In this document: piece by piece, positions 6,632 to 13,039 of the stretch
How positions within the stretch are numbered: the first letter of the stretch is position 1
Layout: the number at the start of each line of letters is the position of its first letter
Origin: a virus
DNA: 20,590 nucleotides
Virus record (IMG/VR): IMGVR_UViG_3300032304_002474
Location: 1 to 20,590 of that record
Reading direction: 5' to 3' (one strand)
Program-made: the position numbers and the translations under genes
The notes under the pieces: model-generated
Database searches by the model: none
What the model saw: only the letters and a program-made list of their open reading frames with translations
What the model was told of the DNA's origin: nothing

Positions 6632-7470
6632 AAGTTCACCGCCAAGTTAGGCATAGGAACGAACTCAAGTTTTCTTATGCCGGGAGTCCAATCTTTAATA
6701 GGCATAATTTCTGCTTTTCTTCTTGAATCTAAAATCCAAGAATGATTGTTGTCGGAAAAAACCTTTTTAATTGAATGGAATGGTGTGAAGTACCCTATTC
6801 CATCGCCTGATGAGATGTCAGAAGTCCCCCAGCAAATTCCAACTATTTCTCCTTCATTTGTTATTAAACCACCTCCGGATCTTCCAGGTCGTGGACTATT
6901 TTTAATTGTAATGATATCAGGGTTTCTTAATTCCTTTACCACAACTTCATATCTTGCAACTTCTTTTCCTCCATCACAACCTACAGAATTAAGGATTTGA
7001 CCTTTTTGAATAGATTTGGAAGAAACAGGAAAGAAAACAGGCTTCCAAGATGGTTTAAATCTTAAAAGGCTCACGTCATATCCTCTTTCATTACTCCAAA
7101 ATAAAACCTCTGCATCATGGGTTTCTGGAGTTTCTAGTTTGGCATCATTATGATACCAAACAACTATTTTTGCACTTATATTTTGATTTGGGGCGTATTC
7201 TTTATTGCCCGACCACAAATGACCACACGATATTACGTAAGCCTGATTTGATTCAAAGTCGTAATGACAAATTGTGCCCGAGCCTGCGCCGCCGTTTGAA
7301 GATATTCTAACCGAAGCAGAAAGTAGTTTCCTATAGGTTTCGTCTCTTTGTTCGTTTAAAACCACCGCGACGGACTCTTCCTTGAGTATCGGATGTGTGG
7401 GTGACGAATTTGCTACATTGCAAAAGATTAGAAAAAAAGATAAAATCAGCCAGAATGAATTCCTTTTCAT
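6628..7470 (-). CDS. secreted trypsin-like serine protease
   Basis: The 280-residue protein starts with a classic signal peptide: MKRN, a hydrophobic core WLILSFFLIFCNVA, and a small-residue cleavage region around residues 19-23. The mature part has a chymotrypsin-fold catalytic triad: His84 in ISCGHLWSG, Asp132 in YDVSLL and Ser198 in GRSGGG. The GxSGG and IVGICWG pattern resembles trypsin-like/DegP-like peptidases; no PDZ domain follows. It should act outside the cytoplasm, possibly on envelope proteins or on phage particles during lysis, but the substrate is unknown. The lipobox-like Cys17 lacks the normal -1/-3 residues, so a lipoprotein is unlikely. GGAGG stands eight bases before the ATG. 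Its stop overlaps the nuclease gene by 4 bp. Confidence 0.85.
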   Translation of the reverse strand: MKRNSFWLILSFFLIFCNVANSSPTHPILKEESVAVVLNEQRDETYRKLLSASVRISSNGGAGSGTICHYDFESNQAYVISCGHLWSGNKEYAPNQNISAKIVVWYHNDAKLETPETHDAEVLFWSNERGYDVSLLRFKPSWKPVFFPVSSKSIQKGQILNSVGCDGGKEVARYEVVVKELRNPDIITIKNSPRPGRSGGGLITNEGEIVGICWGTSDISSGDGIGYFTPFHSIKKVFSDNNHSWILDSRRKAEIMPIKDWTPGIRKLEFVPMPNLAVNF

Positions 7471-7501
7471 TTTTGGTAGCCTCCATGCTACAATTATATA
7501 G
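7471..7501. promoter_or_regulatory. bidirectional promoter candidate, protease / 170-aa gene
   Basis: The 31-bp divergent gap contains, on the minus strand, CTATATAATTG upstream of the protease ribosome site. On the plus strand it contains TGCTACAAT (7485-7493, an extended -10-like sequence) followed by TATATA at 7495-7500, directly before ATG 7502. If the plus -10 is TACAAT, transcription would start at about the ATG, giving a leaderless message. This is inference from spacing only. Confidence 0.4.
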
Positions 7502-8014
7502 ATGAATAATCTTGCGTTGTTTGTTACTCACTATTTATTTTTAACCAGAGACCAAATCGAGGAAATTACAAAAGGTAATTCCTTAGATGTTCTTGGGCAC
7601 AATGTTCCTATATGGGTTGATGCGAAAACAGGTAAAGCTACAGAACCAGGAAAAGAATTTTTTTGTAACTATCGAATAAACAACATAAAAAGCAGAAGTA
7701 ATGACATTATAATAAAGCCTCGAAAAGGATATGAAGTTTTCCTGCCGAGTGTTCTAAAATGGGTACCACCTCCCGAATTGGATATGAAGGAAGTTTCGCT
7801 GCTGCCTGAGAATGAAAGAAAATTAATCCTAAAAGACAGAGATCGGTGGTGGTTCAATAATCCAAAGCCCTTCGGAGTAGAAGATTTAAAAAATGGCTAC
7901 ATAAGATTTGAAGTCAAAAAAACAAAGCAAAAAATACAAGGAAAAGAATATTCAGCCCAGCATGTGATAGAAATAGCCGAAATGTCCCGACTTTTAGATT
8001 CTCTAACAATTTGA
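7502..8014 (+). CDS. hypothetical protein, 170 aa
   Basis: A 170-residue soluble protein of unknown function. It has an N-terminal amphipathic region (MNNLALFVTHYLFLTRDQIEEI) and a central beta-like region (VPIWVDAKTGKATEPG). A Pro/Trp-rich stretch (VLKWVPPPELD), an aromatic RDRWWFNNPKPFGVEDL segment and a Lys-rich C-terminal part follow. The ATG follows TATATA by one base and lacks any Shine-Dalgarno sequence. The next plausible in-frame start is a TTG at 7517, also without a ribosome site, so the exact start is uncertain. The stop overlaps the convergent gene by 12 bp. Confidence 0.7.
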   Translation: MNNLALFVTHYLFLTRDQIEEITKGNSLDVLGHNVPIWVDAKTGKATEPGKEFFCNYRINNIKSRSNDIIIKPRKGYEVFLPSVLKWVPPPELDMKEVSLLPENERKLILKDRDRWWFNNPKPFGVEDLKNGYIRFEVKKTKQKIQGKEYSAQHVIEIAEMSRLLDSLTI

Positions 8015-8512
8015 AAGAGCCATGCCCATACGCATGGTAATTATTTCTCCGTCTTCTACCGTTATATTTCTGCTTAAGGATGTAGAAGATATCAAGGCGA
8101 CCTGATTTGAATAGCCTAATCCATTTGCAAGAAATATATTTCTCACAGGACCCCAAGATCCTCCTATTGCTCTAAAAAGCAACGTGGGGCTCTTCGCTTG
8201 TCTATTGCCGGAATTTGTAGTTATTACAGAGAAACTACTAGATTGAACGGCTTGTCTTGTATATGCATTTGCTATTGGCTCATAACCATATACAGATCCT
8301 ATACCAGAAGATGCTTGCAAAGAAGTCCTAGAATCTAGTCCGATGTAATAATTAGAAGGAACAACTTCCCCTGAAAAGAGTATTTTAAGGATAAGTTCCT
8401 CTCCTTCGTAATGAAGGATATTTAAAAGATTTTCTTCCTTATGTAAAATCTCGCCATTTTTTGATAAGTGTTCAAAACTTATCACCTTCATTATTCCGTT
8501 CCATTTATCCAT
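8003..8512 (-). CDS. putative virion structural protein, 169 aa
   Basis: The 169-residue protein begins MDKWNGIMKVISFEHLSK and continues with NLLNILHYEGEELILKILFS, VPSNYYIGLDSR and ANAYTRQAVQ. The arrangement (N-x-L-H-x-x-G-E, then YYIGLD, then a YxRQ segment and a beta-rich, Ser/Gly-rich end) resembles phage particle proteins that I associate with tail or head decoration, but I cannot name a family. No signal peptide or membrane segment. GAGG precedes the ATG, with a CTATATAT motif about 14 bases upstream, in a leader closely similar to that before ATG 1690. Confidence 0.7.
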   Translation of the reverse strand: MDKWNGIMKVISFEHLSKNGEILHKEENLLNILHYEGEELILKILFSGEVVPSNYYIGLDSRTSLQASSGIGSVYGYEPIANAYTRQAVQSSSFSVITTNSGNRQAKSPTLLFRAIGGSWGPVRNIFLANGLGYSNQVALISSTSLSRNITVEDGEIITMRMGMALSNC

Positions 8513-8526
8513 ATATGTTCCTCAGA

Positions 8527-8534
8527 ATATATAG
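8527..8534 (-). promoter_or_regulatory. CTATATAT promoter-like motif
   Basis: On the minus strand CCACTATATATTCTGAGG leads into ATG 8512. Both the TATA motif and the GAGG ribosome site match the leader of the gene at 1690. The motif lies just outside the IS605-like right-end candidate, within the sequence where a guide would be taken from. Confidence 0.4.
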
Positions 8535-8545
8535 TGGAGAACTAA

Positions 8546-8700
8546 GTGAACTACTCAAATCCCTAAAGGAATTGGGCTTCATGGTTCGACGCCTCAACTT
8601 TTACTTCGTGTGCGTTGACGGCTCCCCATGTTTTTGTTTAATGAGCGAGTTGGTCCCCAACACACTCGTTTTTTGTTTAGTGTAATACTTAGTTTTCGTA
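8546..8700 (-). mobile_element. IS200/IS605-family right-end / omega-RNA-like relic (no transposase)
   Basis: The 290-bp stretch 8513-8802 has no convincing gene. Read on the minus strand it ends with GAAGCCCAATTCCTTTAGGG then ATTTGAGTAGTTCAC at 8580-8546: a GAAGCCC box, an imperfect hairpin (8556-8562 pairing with 8568-8574) and a terminal GTAGTTCAC. From memory, this combination resembles the right end of IS200/IS605 elements, where the end also forms the 3' part of a TnpB omega-RNA. Upstream, one minus-strand frame ends GTNSLIKQKHGEPSTHTK, which might be an eroded TnpB tail. No tnpA or tnpB gene is present. It may instead be an ordinary phage structured leader; the assignment needs a database comparison. 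Confidence 0.4.
8646..8674 (+). terminator. terminator-like hairpin followed by T6
   Basis: CGAG/CTCG (8646-8649 with 8665-8668) and TTGG/CCAA (8650-8653 with 8657-8660) form a stem with a four-base bulge, followed by TTTTTT. It could terminate plus-strand transcription entering the 8.5-8.8 kb region. It may also be a folded part of the omega-RNA-like element, so its role is uncertain. Confidence 0.3.
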
Positions 8701-8743
8701 CTACATACTAATCTAGTGTTAATTTTGAATTTTCCACACTGTA

Positions 8744-8787
8744 CTGCCATGAATCCTGCCCCTAAAGGGGACTGGGCTTTCTGGCAG
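8744..8787. other. 44-nt hairpin in the leader of the 74-aa gene
   Basis: An outer stem CTGCCA/TGGCAG (8744-8749 with 8782-8787) encloses an inner CCCC-TAAA-GGGG hairpin (8759-8770). It shares the CCCTAAAGG...TGGGCTT core with the hairpin at 8556-8580, at a distance of about 200 bp. It ends 15 bases before ATG 8803 and may fold in that message. The pair may represent two copies of the same end-type palindrome. Confidence 0.5.
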
Positions 8788-8802
8788 CGGGGATGTAAGA
8801 AT

Positions 8803-9027
8803 ATGTATTTTCGAAAATGGCTTTTTGAAGTCGGCGGTGATGGAGGAATAGGTGGCGGTCTTGTTCCAATACTTCAAAGACCAGATTTGTACGCAGGCGC
8901 TTTTGCCGATTATCATGCAAATTCAGAGACGAATCCTAAAAGCCAATATGGAAAGCTGCCCCCGGTGAGAAAGCAAAAAAAGAACATATATAATCAGGGA
9001 ATAAATAAGAATGTCAACAAAAAATGA
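8803..9027 (+). CDS. small glycine-rich phage protein, 74 aa
   Basis: ATG 8803 is preferred to the upstream in-frame ATG codons because the hairpin region (8744-8787) would otherwise be translated and because GGGGATG precedes it. The 74-residue product starts MYFRKWLFEVGGDGGIGGGL, continues with VPILQRPDLYAGAFADYHAN and has LPPVRKQKKN before a Lys/Asn-rich end. The RKWL..GG.GGIGGG, ADYH and LPPVRK blocks look conserved and I associate them with short phage proteins of unknown role. Its last 17 bases overlap the start of the next gene at 9011, suggesting coupled translation. Confidence 0.65.
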   Translation: MYFRKWLFEVGGDGGIGGGLVPILQRPDLYAGAFADYHANSETNPKSQYGKLPPVRKQKKNIYNQGINKNVNKK

Positions 9028-10660
9028 TTTTTTGAATATATTGAAGTCTCTCGAAGACGAAGTTTTTGGCTTGATAGCGGGACTAGAGAAAAGTCTGGGC
9101 AGAGTGGCTACTGTGCCCACCGCGCCTCAGCCTGCCACCTCGGCTAATCCGGGTTCGCCCAAAAAACCATATAATCCATTTTGGAAAGGGCTCAGAGGCG
9201 TAGGCAGATGGCTCTGGAAGGGCTATTCAAAGGATAACCCTGACTATACTCATCTTTATGGAGACGCCCCTCAGAAAGAATGCTGGGTGCCTTTAATTGG
9301 AAAAAATAGACCCTCGCTTCAGGAATATCTTGAATTTTCTAAAACCATAGATTCTTTTGCCGATGAAATCTTTGTAGAAGCGTTTGGAAAAGTTGTTTTT
9401 GAAGAGTCGACAAGCGAAATTTCAGCATTAATGCAAAAGTTCAGAATTGACTTTAAAAATGTAATTAAAAAATATATTGACATAATTAATAAAATTCCCG
9501 AAAAAACTACAGAAACAAAGCCGGAAGAAAAGCCCAGCGCAACCGAAGTCCCAAGCAAATCTGACAAAACTTCGAGTGCAGCATCATCAGAGCCAGAAAA
9601 AACTGGCGCTTCGGTGGCAGCTGCTGCTACTTCGGCGGACGCCGTAGATTCGACTAGCAGTGCGACAGTTGACAAAACAACTAATGTGGCCGCATCAGAT
9701 TCCAGCGTAGACACTACTTCAGCCAGCAATCAGACTACTTCAGGAGAAGAGCCAGACTCAGCAAAGGAAGAAGCCAAGAAAAAAGGTTCAAATTATAAAA
9801 AATGGGTAGACGATGCCATCTCTGCAAAGAAAAATGGAACAATAGGACAGCCAAACGAAACTTGGTTGACAAATAAAGGATATATATCTCGCGAAAAACT
9901 TCCTCTGGTGGTCGCTTGGGTCTCTATGAAGTCTCATAAAGATATTACATCTGATAAAGATGTTGAGGACATTCTTAAAAGCGACAATGCTTTGGGATCA
10001 AAATTCAGAGGGTTGCCCAACAAAAACAAAGACGGAAAAAACACATTAATAAAAAATCTTCGTTCATGGTTCCCTCTTGCAAGTGACGAAGAGTTTAAAA
10101 AATTATTATCTGAGTTGGGCGTTGATGAAAAAATAGATTTATCGCCTCCCAAAAAAGAAGAAACCCCCTCAAAGAAAACCACGAAAGAAAAATTAGAAAA
10201 CCCATCTAAAGCACCCAAGGAATCCGAGGACTCTAAGGGAGACACAAAAGATATGTCTTCAAAAGATTTAGAAGACATAGTTATGGGAAGAAAAAAAGAC
10301 GAAATCGAAAAAGAACCCGATAGATCAGAAGATACTACAGAATACGACAGAACAGTTTCGAAACTTTATGAAAACAAAAACAAACAGGAAATTATAGAAG
10401 GAATCGAAAAGATACTAATCGCACCAATATTCAATATGCTCGAAGCAAAAGAAGATAAAAAAGCAATAAGAAGATGGTGGGGTAATTTAAAGAGTCACTT
10501 GACAGACAACAAAGAAGAAACAATAGATTCTTTGCTTCTAAGAATAAAAAGTGGCGACTTATTTGACGATATTATAGACAATACAGAAGTGACTAAAAAC
10601 AAACCCGACAAAACAATTAATAAATCTACTTTGCTAGATTTGATTCGTTCGGCCGAGTAA
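9011..10660 (+). CDS. large modular protein with disordered linkers, 549 aa
   Basis: No family is recognised. Visible parts are an N-terminal helix region with a Pro/Ala linker (1-50), a Trp-rich segment NPFWKGLRGVGRWLWKGYSK and a helical block (about 100-165). A long Ser/Thr/Ala/Glu-rich disordered linker (about 165-260) follows. Next come a folded-looking block (260-375) with YKKWVDDAISAKKNG and GRxxPLVVAWVS-like segments, a second charged linker (375-450), and a helical C-terminal block with AIRRWWGNLKSHL. The linker-separated blocks suggest a scaffold, structural or injected protein; this is inference. It starts within the end of the 74-aa gene. The stop is 3 bp from that of the convergent hyperacidic gene. 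Confidence 0.75.
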   Translation: MSTKNDFLNILKSLEDEVFGLIAGLEKSLGRVATVPTAPQPATSANPGSPKKPYNPFWKGLRGVGRWLWKGYSKDNPDYTHLYGDAPQKECWVPLIGKNRPSLQEYLEFSKTIDSFADEIFVEAFGKVVFEESTSEISALMQKFRIDFKNVIKKYIDIINKIPEKTTETKPEEKPSATEVPSKSDKTSSAASSEPEKTGASVAAAATSADAVDSTSSATVDKTTNVAASDSSVDTTSASNQTTSGEEPDSAKEEAKKKGSNYKKWVDDAISAKKNGTIGQPNETWLTNKGYISREKLPLVVAWVSMKSHKDITSDKDVEDILKSDNALGSKFRGLPNKNKDGKNTLIKNLRSWFPLASDEEFKKLLSELGVDEKIDLSPPKKEETPSKKTTKEKLENPSKAPKESEDSKGDTKDMSSKDLEDIVMGRKKDEIEKEPDRSEDTTEYDRTVSKLYENKNKQEIIEGIEKILIAPIFNMLEAKEDKKAIRRWWGNLKSHLTDNKEETIDSLLLRIKSGDLFDDIIDNTEVTKNKPDKTINKSTLLDLIRSAE

Positions 10661-10663
10661 GTT

Positions 10664-11035
10664 TTAATCTTCGTCTTCGTCGTCCTCATCTTCCCAATCA
10701 TCGTCATCTTCCCAATCATCGTCATCTTCTAATTCATCCTCATCATCATCCCAATCATCTTCGTCTTCTAGGTCTTCATCTTCATCCTCTAATTCATCTT
10801 CATCTTCATCTTCATCCTCATCCTCTAATTCATCTTCAGACTCCGAATCGTCTGACGTGTCCTTCCAGTCCCAGTCCGCAACGCCGTCTTCATCGTTGTC
10901 ATCGTCATCATCATATTGATAATTTTCTTCATCATCTTCGTCATCATATTTGCTCTCACAGGCGTAGTTGTATTCCTCATACCAGTCATTTCCATAAATA
11001 TAATCTATTTGACTTTGAAAATCATCGAAACTCAT
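10664..11035 (-). CDS. hyperacidic Asp/Glu-repeat protein, 123 aa
   Basis: About 78 of 123 residues are Asp or Glu and only two are Lys, giving an extreme negative charge. The N-terminus (1-35) is more normal, with Tyr and Trp (MSFDDFQSQIDYIYGNDWYE). The rest is built from DDDDWED, EDEDEL and similar units. Such proteins can mimic DNA, bind metal ions or shield basic proteins, but nothing here proves one of these. AGGAGG is placed nine bases before the ATG, and a good sigma70-like promoter lies upstream (11061-11088), suggesting strong, independent expression. Tandem 18-bp DNA repeats near the 3' end indicate growth by slippage. Coding status is supported by the well-formed start signals. Confidence 0.75.
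   Translation of the reverse strand: MSFDDFQSQIDYIYGNDWYEEYNYACESKYDDEDDEENYQYDDDDDNDEDGVADWDWKDTSDDSESEDELEDEDEDEDEDELEDEDEDLEDEDDWDDDEDELEDDDDWEDDDDWEDEDDEDED
10687..10722. repeat. two perfect 18-bp tandem copies
   Basis: CATCTTCCCAATCATCGT occurs at 10687-10704 and again immediately at 10705-10722. On the coding (minus) strand each copy encodes a six-residue unit of Asp, Trp and Glu (DDDWED phase). Adjacent DNA is a looser mix of TCATCT triplets, so the region probably expands and contracts. Confidence 0.85.
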
Positions 11036-11060
11036 GAACGAAGTCCTCCTGTGTGCTTGG

Positions 11061-11088
11061 ATTGTAATGAATCTATCAATCAGGTCAA
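11061..11088 (-). promoter_or_regulatory. sigma70-like promoter of the hyperacidic gene
   Basis: On the minus strand TTGACC (11088-11083) and TACAAT (11066-11061) are separated by 16 bases, close to the bacterial consensus. The -10 lies about 15 bases before the AGGAGG ribosome site of the gene starting at 11035. It points to recognition by the unmodified host polymerase. Confidence 0.6.
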
Positions 11089-11131
11089 TACTAGAAAACA
11101 GTAATTTCTATATATTAATCTAATTTTTTTT

Positions 11132-12505
11132 TCAAACTATAAACTTTCTAACTAGTTTGTTGTCCTCTATATTCCACATTGATTTAGAGCCTATATTATT
11201 AGAAATTGAAAGAACGCATTTGGCGACAGAGTTTTTAAGTATTGTTTCATCGTCCCTCATTTCTTCTATAAGATTACCAGTTTCATCAAATTGATAGAAA
11301 GTATCAGAAGGAATTTCAACATCAACATCTTTTTCTAAAGAAAGACCAGAAACCATAGGCAAACTAGACATTTTAGCAGTTTTGTTTGATCTGACGCACA
11401 CGGTGGTTCCGTATTTGGTTTTAAGAACTTTGTCGTCTTTTTTAAGTTGTCTGACGACCTGTTTCCAATCCGTACTCGATAAAATCTTCATTTCAGAATG
11501 AGGTATTATTTGCCATTCTAAAAATACTTCTTTTATGATCTTGGCATGTGTAGGATTTTTAACCTGCGCTACAGCGACCATAGATTTGGCTATGTTGCAA
11601 TAGTAATTAACAACTCTAGCACTTGTTGGTATGGCTTCTAAAAGAATTGAAAAAGCGCTGTCTCTGGCTTCTTTCAAAGAAATTAGCCTATCTTTTCCTT
11701 GAGCAATATTGTTTTCGTATATTCTAACAAGGATGTGGTACCAAGCATTAGAAAATACTCGACCAAAACTATGACACTCGGCGGCAAGCATATTGTTTTT
11801 AGTTTCCTTAGGCAATCTTGCAGGATCTACATATAAAAACTTTTCTACCGCTGGGTCTCTCAGTGCATTTGCAAGATAAGCACTATCGCCAGTCACTCTT
11901 CTTATGAGAAGTCCAACTTCTTCTGCAAGTCTTGATACTGTATTTGAAACTAAAAGATTGCCTTTTGTTTCCTCTAAAACCTTTTTTAAGGCTATTTCGT
12001 AGTTCATAACATTAACCATCGCGACAATATCTGAGAAGGCTTCATGAAAAGACCAAATCTCTAATGATTGTACGCTCCAAAAGTCTGGGCGCATTGCATC
12101 AAGTACGGCATGACCAAGTTCATGGGTTACTATGTCAGAAGAATCCGAAAAATAATAGTTTTTACCTTCGAATCTATATTTAAAGAACTTAAGAGATCTT
12201 CTGTCATAATAAGCATTCATTTCGTTTCCAGCATCGGGATATACGCTTAAAAATTCTGTGGCAGCCCATTTTCTTAGTGGAACTTTAAATTTGTTTTGAA
12301 TCTGCTCAATGCAGTTTCCCATGGAGACATGGCAGTTTAGGGCTCTTGTTTCGTCTCGATTTTTAGGAGCAGGAGTCATTCCTTTTACTGCGTACTTGAG
12401 AAGTCCCACTTTTGGCATCACAAGATCTGCTGTGAGATCGGGCGTTGTGGGATCGTTTATTGGATATTTGATAAGCGACAAAAGACCGAGTAACTTCTTG
12501 AACAT
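11132..12505 (-). CDS. thermolysin-like zinc metalloprotease (gluzincin)
   Basis: The 457-residue protein contains the zinc site HELGH at residues 128-132 and, 23 residues later, HEAFSD with Glu155 as the third ligand and Asp159. This is the ExxxD arrangement of M4-like gluzincins (thermolysin has HExxH and then Glu 20 residues on). A further segment ECHSFGRVFSNAWYHILVRI (about 263-282) matches the helical C-terminal lobe. The N-terminus is short and only mildly hydrophobic, with no clear signal peptide and no usual FTP/PepSY propeptide, so it may act in the cytoplasm or within the virion. The last 150 residues are a separate unrecognised domain. AAGGAGG precedes ATG 12505; the gene diverges from mscL. 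Confidence 0.85.
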   Translation of the reverse strand: MFKKLLGLLSLIKYPINDPTTPDLTADLVMPKVGLLKYAVKGMTPAPKNRDETRALNCHVSMGNCIEQIQNKFKVPLRKWAATEFLSVYPDAGNEMNAYYDRRSLKFFKYRFEGKNYYFSDSSDIVTHELGHAVLDAMRPDFWSVQSLEIWSFHEAFSDIVAMVNVMNYEIALKKVLEETKGNLLVSNTVSRLAEEVGLLIRRVTGDSAYLANALRDPAVEKFLYVDPARLPKETKNNMLAAECHSFGRVFSNAWYHILVRIYENNIAQGKDRLISLKEARDSAFSILLEAIPTSARVVNYYCNIAKSMVAVAQVKNPTHAKIIKEVFLEWQIIPHSEMKILSSTDWKQVVRQLKKDDKVLKTKYGTTVCVRSNKTAKMSSLPMVSGLSLEKDVDVEIPSDTFYQFDETGNLIEEMRDDETILKNSVAKCVLSISNNIGSKSMWNIEDNKLVRKFIV

Positions 12506-12550
12506 TATAACCTCCTTGTTTCATGCTCCTAAAGATATATATCTTTTGAA
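12506..12550. promoter_or_regulatory. divergent promoter candidate with 16-bp perfect palindrome
   Basis: AAAGATATATATCTTT at 12531-12546 is a perfect palindrome centred between ATG 12505 (minus) and ATG 12551 (plus). On the minus side it is followed by AAGGAGG before the metalloprotease. On the plus side the ATG comes four bases after the palindrome and no ribosome site is visible. It may be a bidirectional promoter core or a dimeric protein-binding site. Confidence 0.5.
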
Positions 12551-13039
12551 ATGAAAAATCAGGAAGCAAGATCACTATTAGGTGAAAAAGAATTAAAAGA
12601 ATATAGAAACTTTGCCTTTAAAGATGATATGTTTAAGTTGGCGGTTGGTGTAGTTCTTGGAAATTCTTTTAATAAAGTTGTTTATGGAATATCTGATTAC
12701 ATCGTAATGCCTATTTTTACTTTTCTAGCATCTCACACAGGAAAAGAATGGCGGCATTGGAACATATCGCCAATGAAGGGTCTAAATTTTGAAATAGGTA
12801 AGATGTTTGGTTTATTTGTAGATTTTATACTTATTTCATTTATACTCTATTTAATTTACGTAAAACTTTTATCAAAAATAGCGGGTGCGGCACAACCAAA
12901 AATAAAACCTTGTCCGAAATGCTGTGGGACGGTCCCAGCATGTGCAACAAAATGCCCTCTTTGTACAGGAGATTTAATTGTCAAAGCAAGAAGAACTAGA
13001 AGAAAAAATAAGAGAACAGCGAACGATAGAGGCGAATAA
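12551..13039 (+). CDS. mscL: MscL-type mechanosensitive channel with C-terminal zinc ribbon
   Basis: The first 110 residues follow the large-conductance mechanosensitive channel: an amphipathic N-helix with YRNFAFKDDM, a first membrane helix KLAVGVVLGNSFNKVVYGI leading to YIVMPIFTF, and a loop. A second membrane helix, GLFVDFILISFILYLIYVKL, follows. In host cells MscL forms an inner-membrane pentamer that opens under membrane tension. The usual cytoplasmic C-terminal helix is replaced by a zinc-ribbon-like module, Cys121, 124, 125, 131, 135 and 138 (CPKCCGTVPACATKCPLC), and a very basic tail. The total of 162 aa is slightly above normal (about 130-150). The start lacks a Shine-Dalgarno sequence and follows a TATATA palindrome. 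The 3' end overlaps the next gene. Confidence 0.88.
   Translation: MKNQEARSLLGEKELKEYRNFAFKDDMFKLAVGVVLGNSFNKVVYGISDYIVMPIFTFLASHTGKEWRHWNISPMKGLNFEIGKMFGLFVDFILISFILYLIYVKLLSKIAGAAQPKIKPCPKCCGTVPACATKCPLCTGDLIVKARRTRRKNKRTANDRGE

Noticed and set aside
6628-7470. Lipoprotein signal for the trypsin-like protease (Cys17)
   Set aside because: The residues before Cys17 are Leu-Ile-Phe, which do not fit a lipobox; a normal signal peptidase I site at about residue 22 is more likely.
8518-8685. Plus-strand frame of 56 codons in the 8.5-8.8 kb region
   Set aside because: It runs through both the promoter-like motif of the minus-strand gene and the hairpins, has a Cys/Phe-rich non-protein-like composition, and has no ribosome site.
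8611-8751. Minus-strand frame of 47 codons ending GTNSLIKQKHGEPSTHTK
   Set aside because: It starts inside a hairpin and has no ribosome site. I use its end only as weak support for an eroded TnpB tail, not as a gene.
9319-9729. 136-residue minus-strand frame with Val/Ala/Ser-rich sequence
   Set aside because: It is antisense to the Ser/Thr/Ala linker of the 549-residue protein; its hydrophobic, low-complexity sequence is the expected mirror of that linker and no start signals are present.
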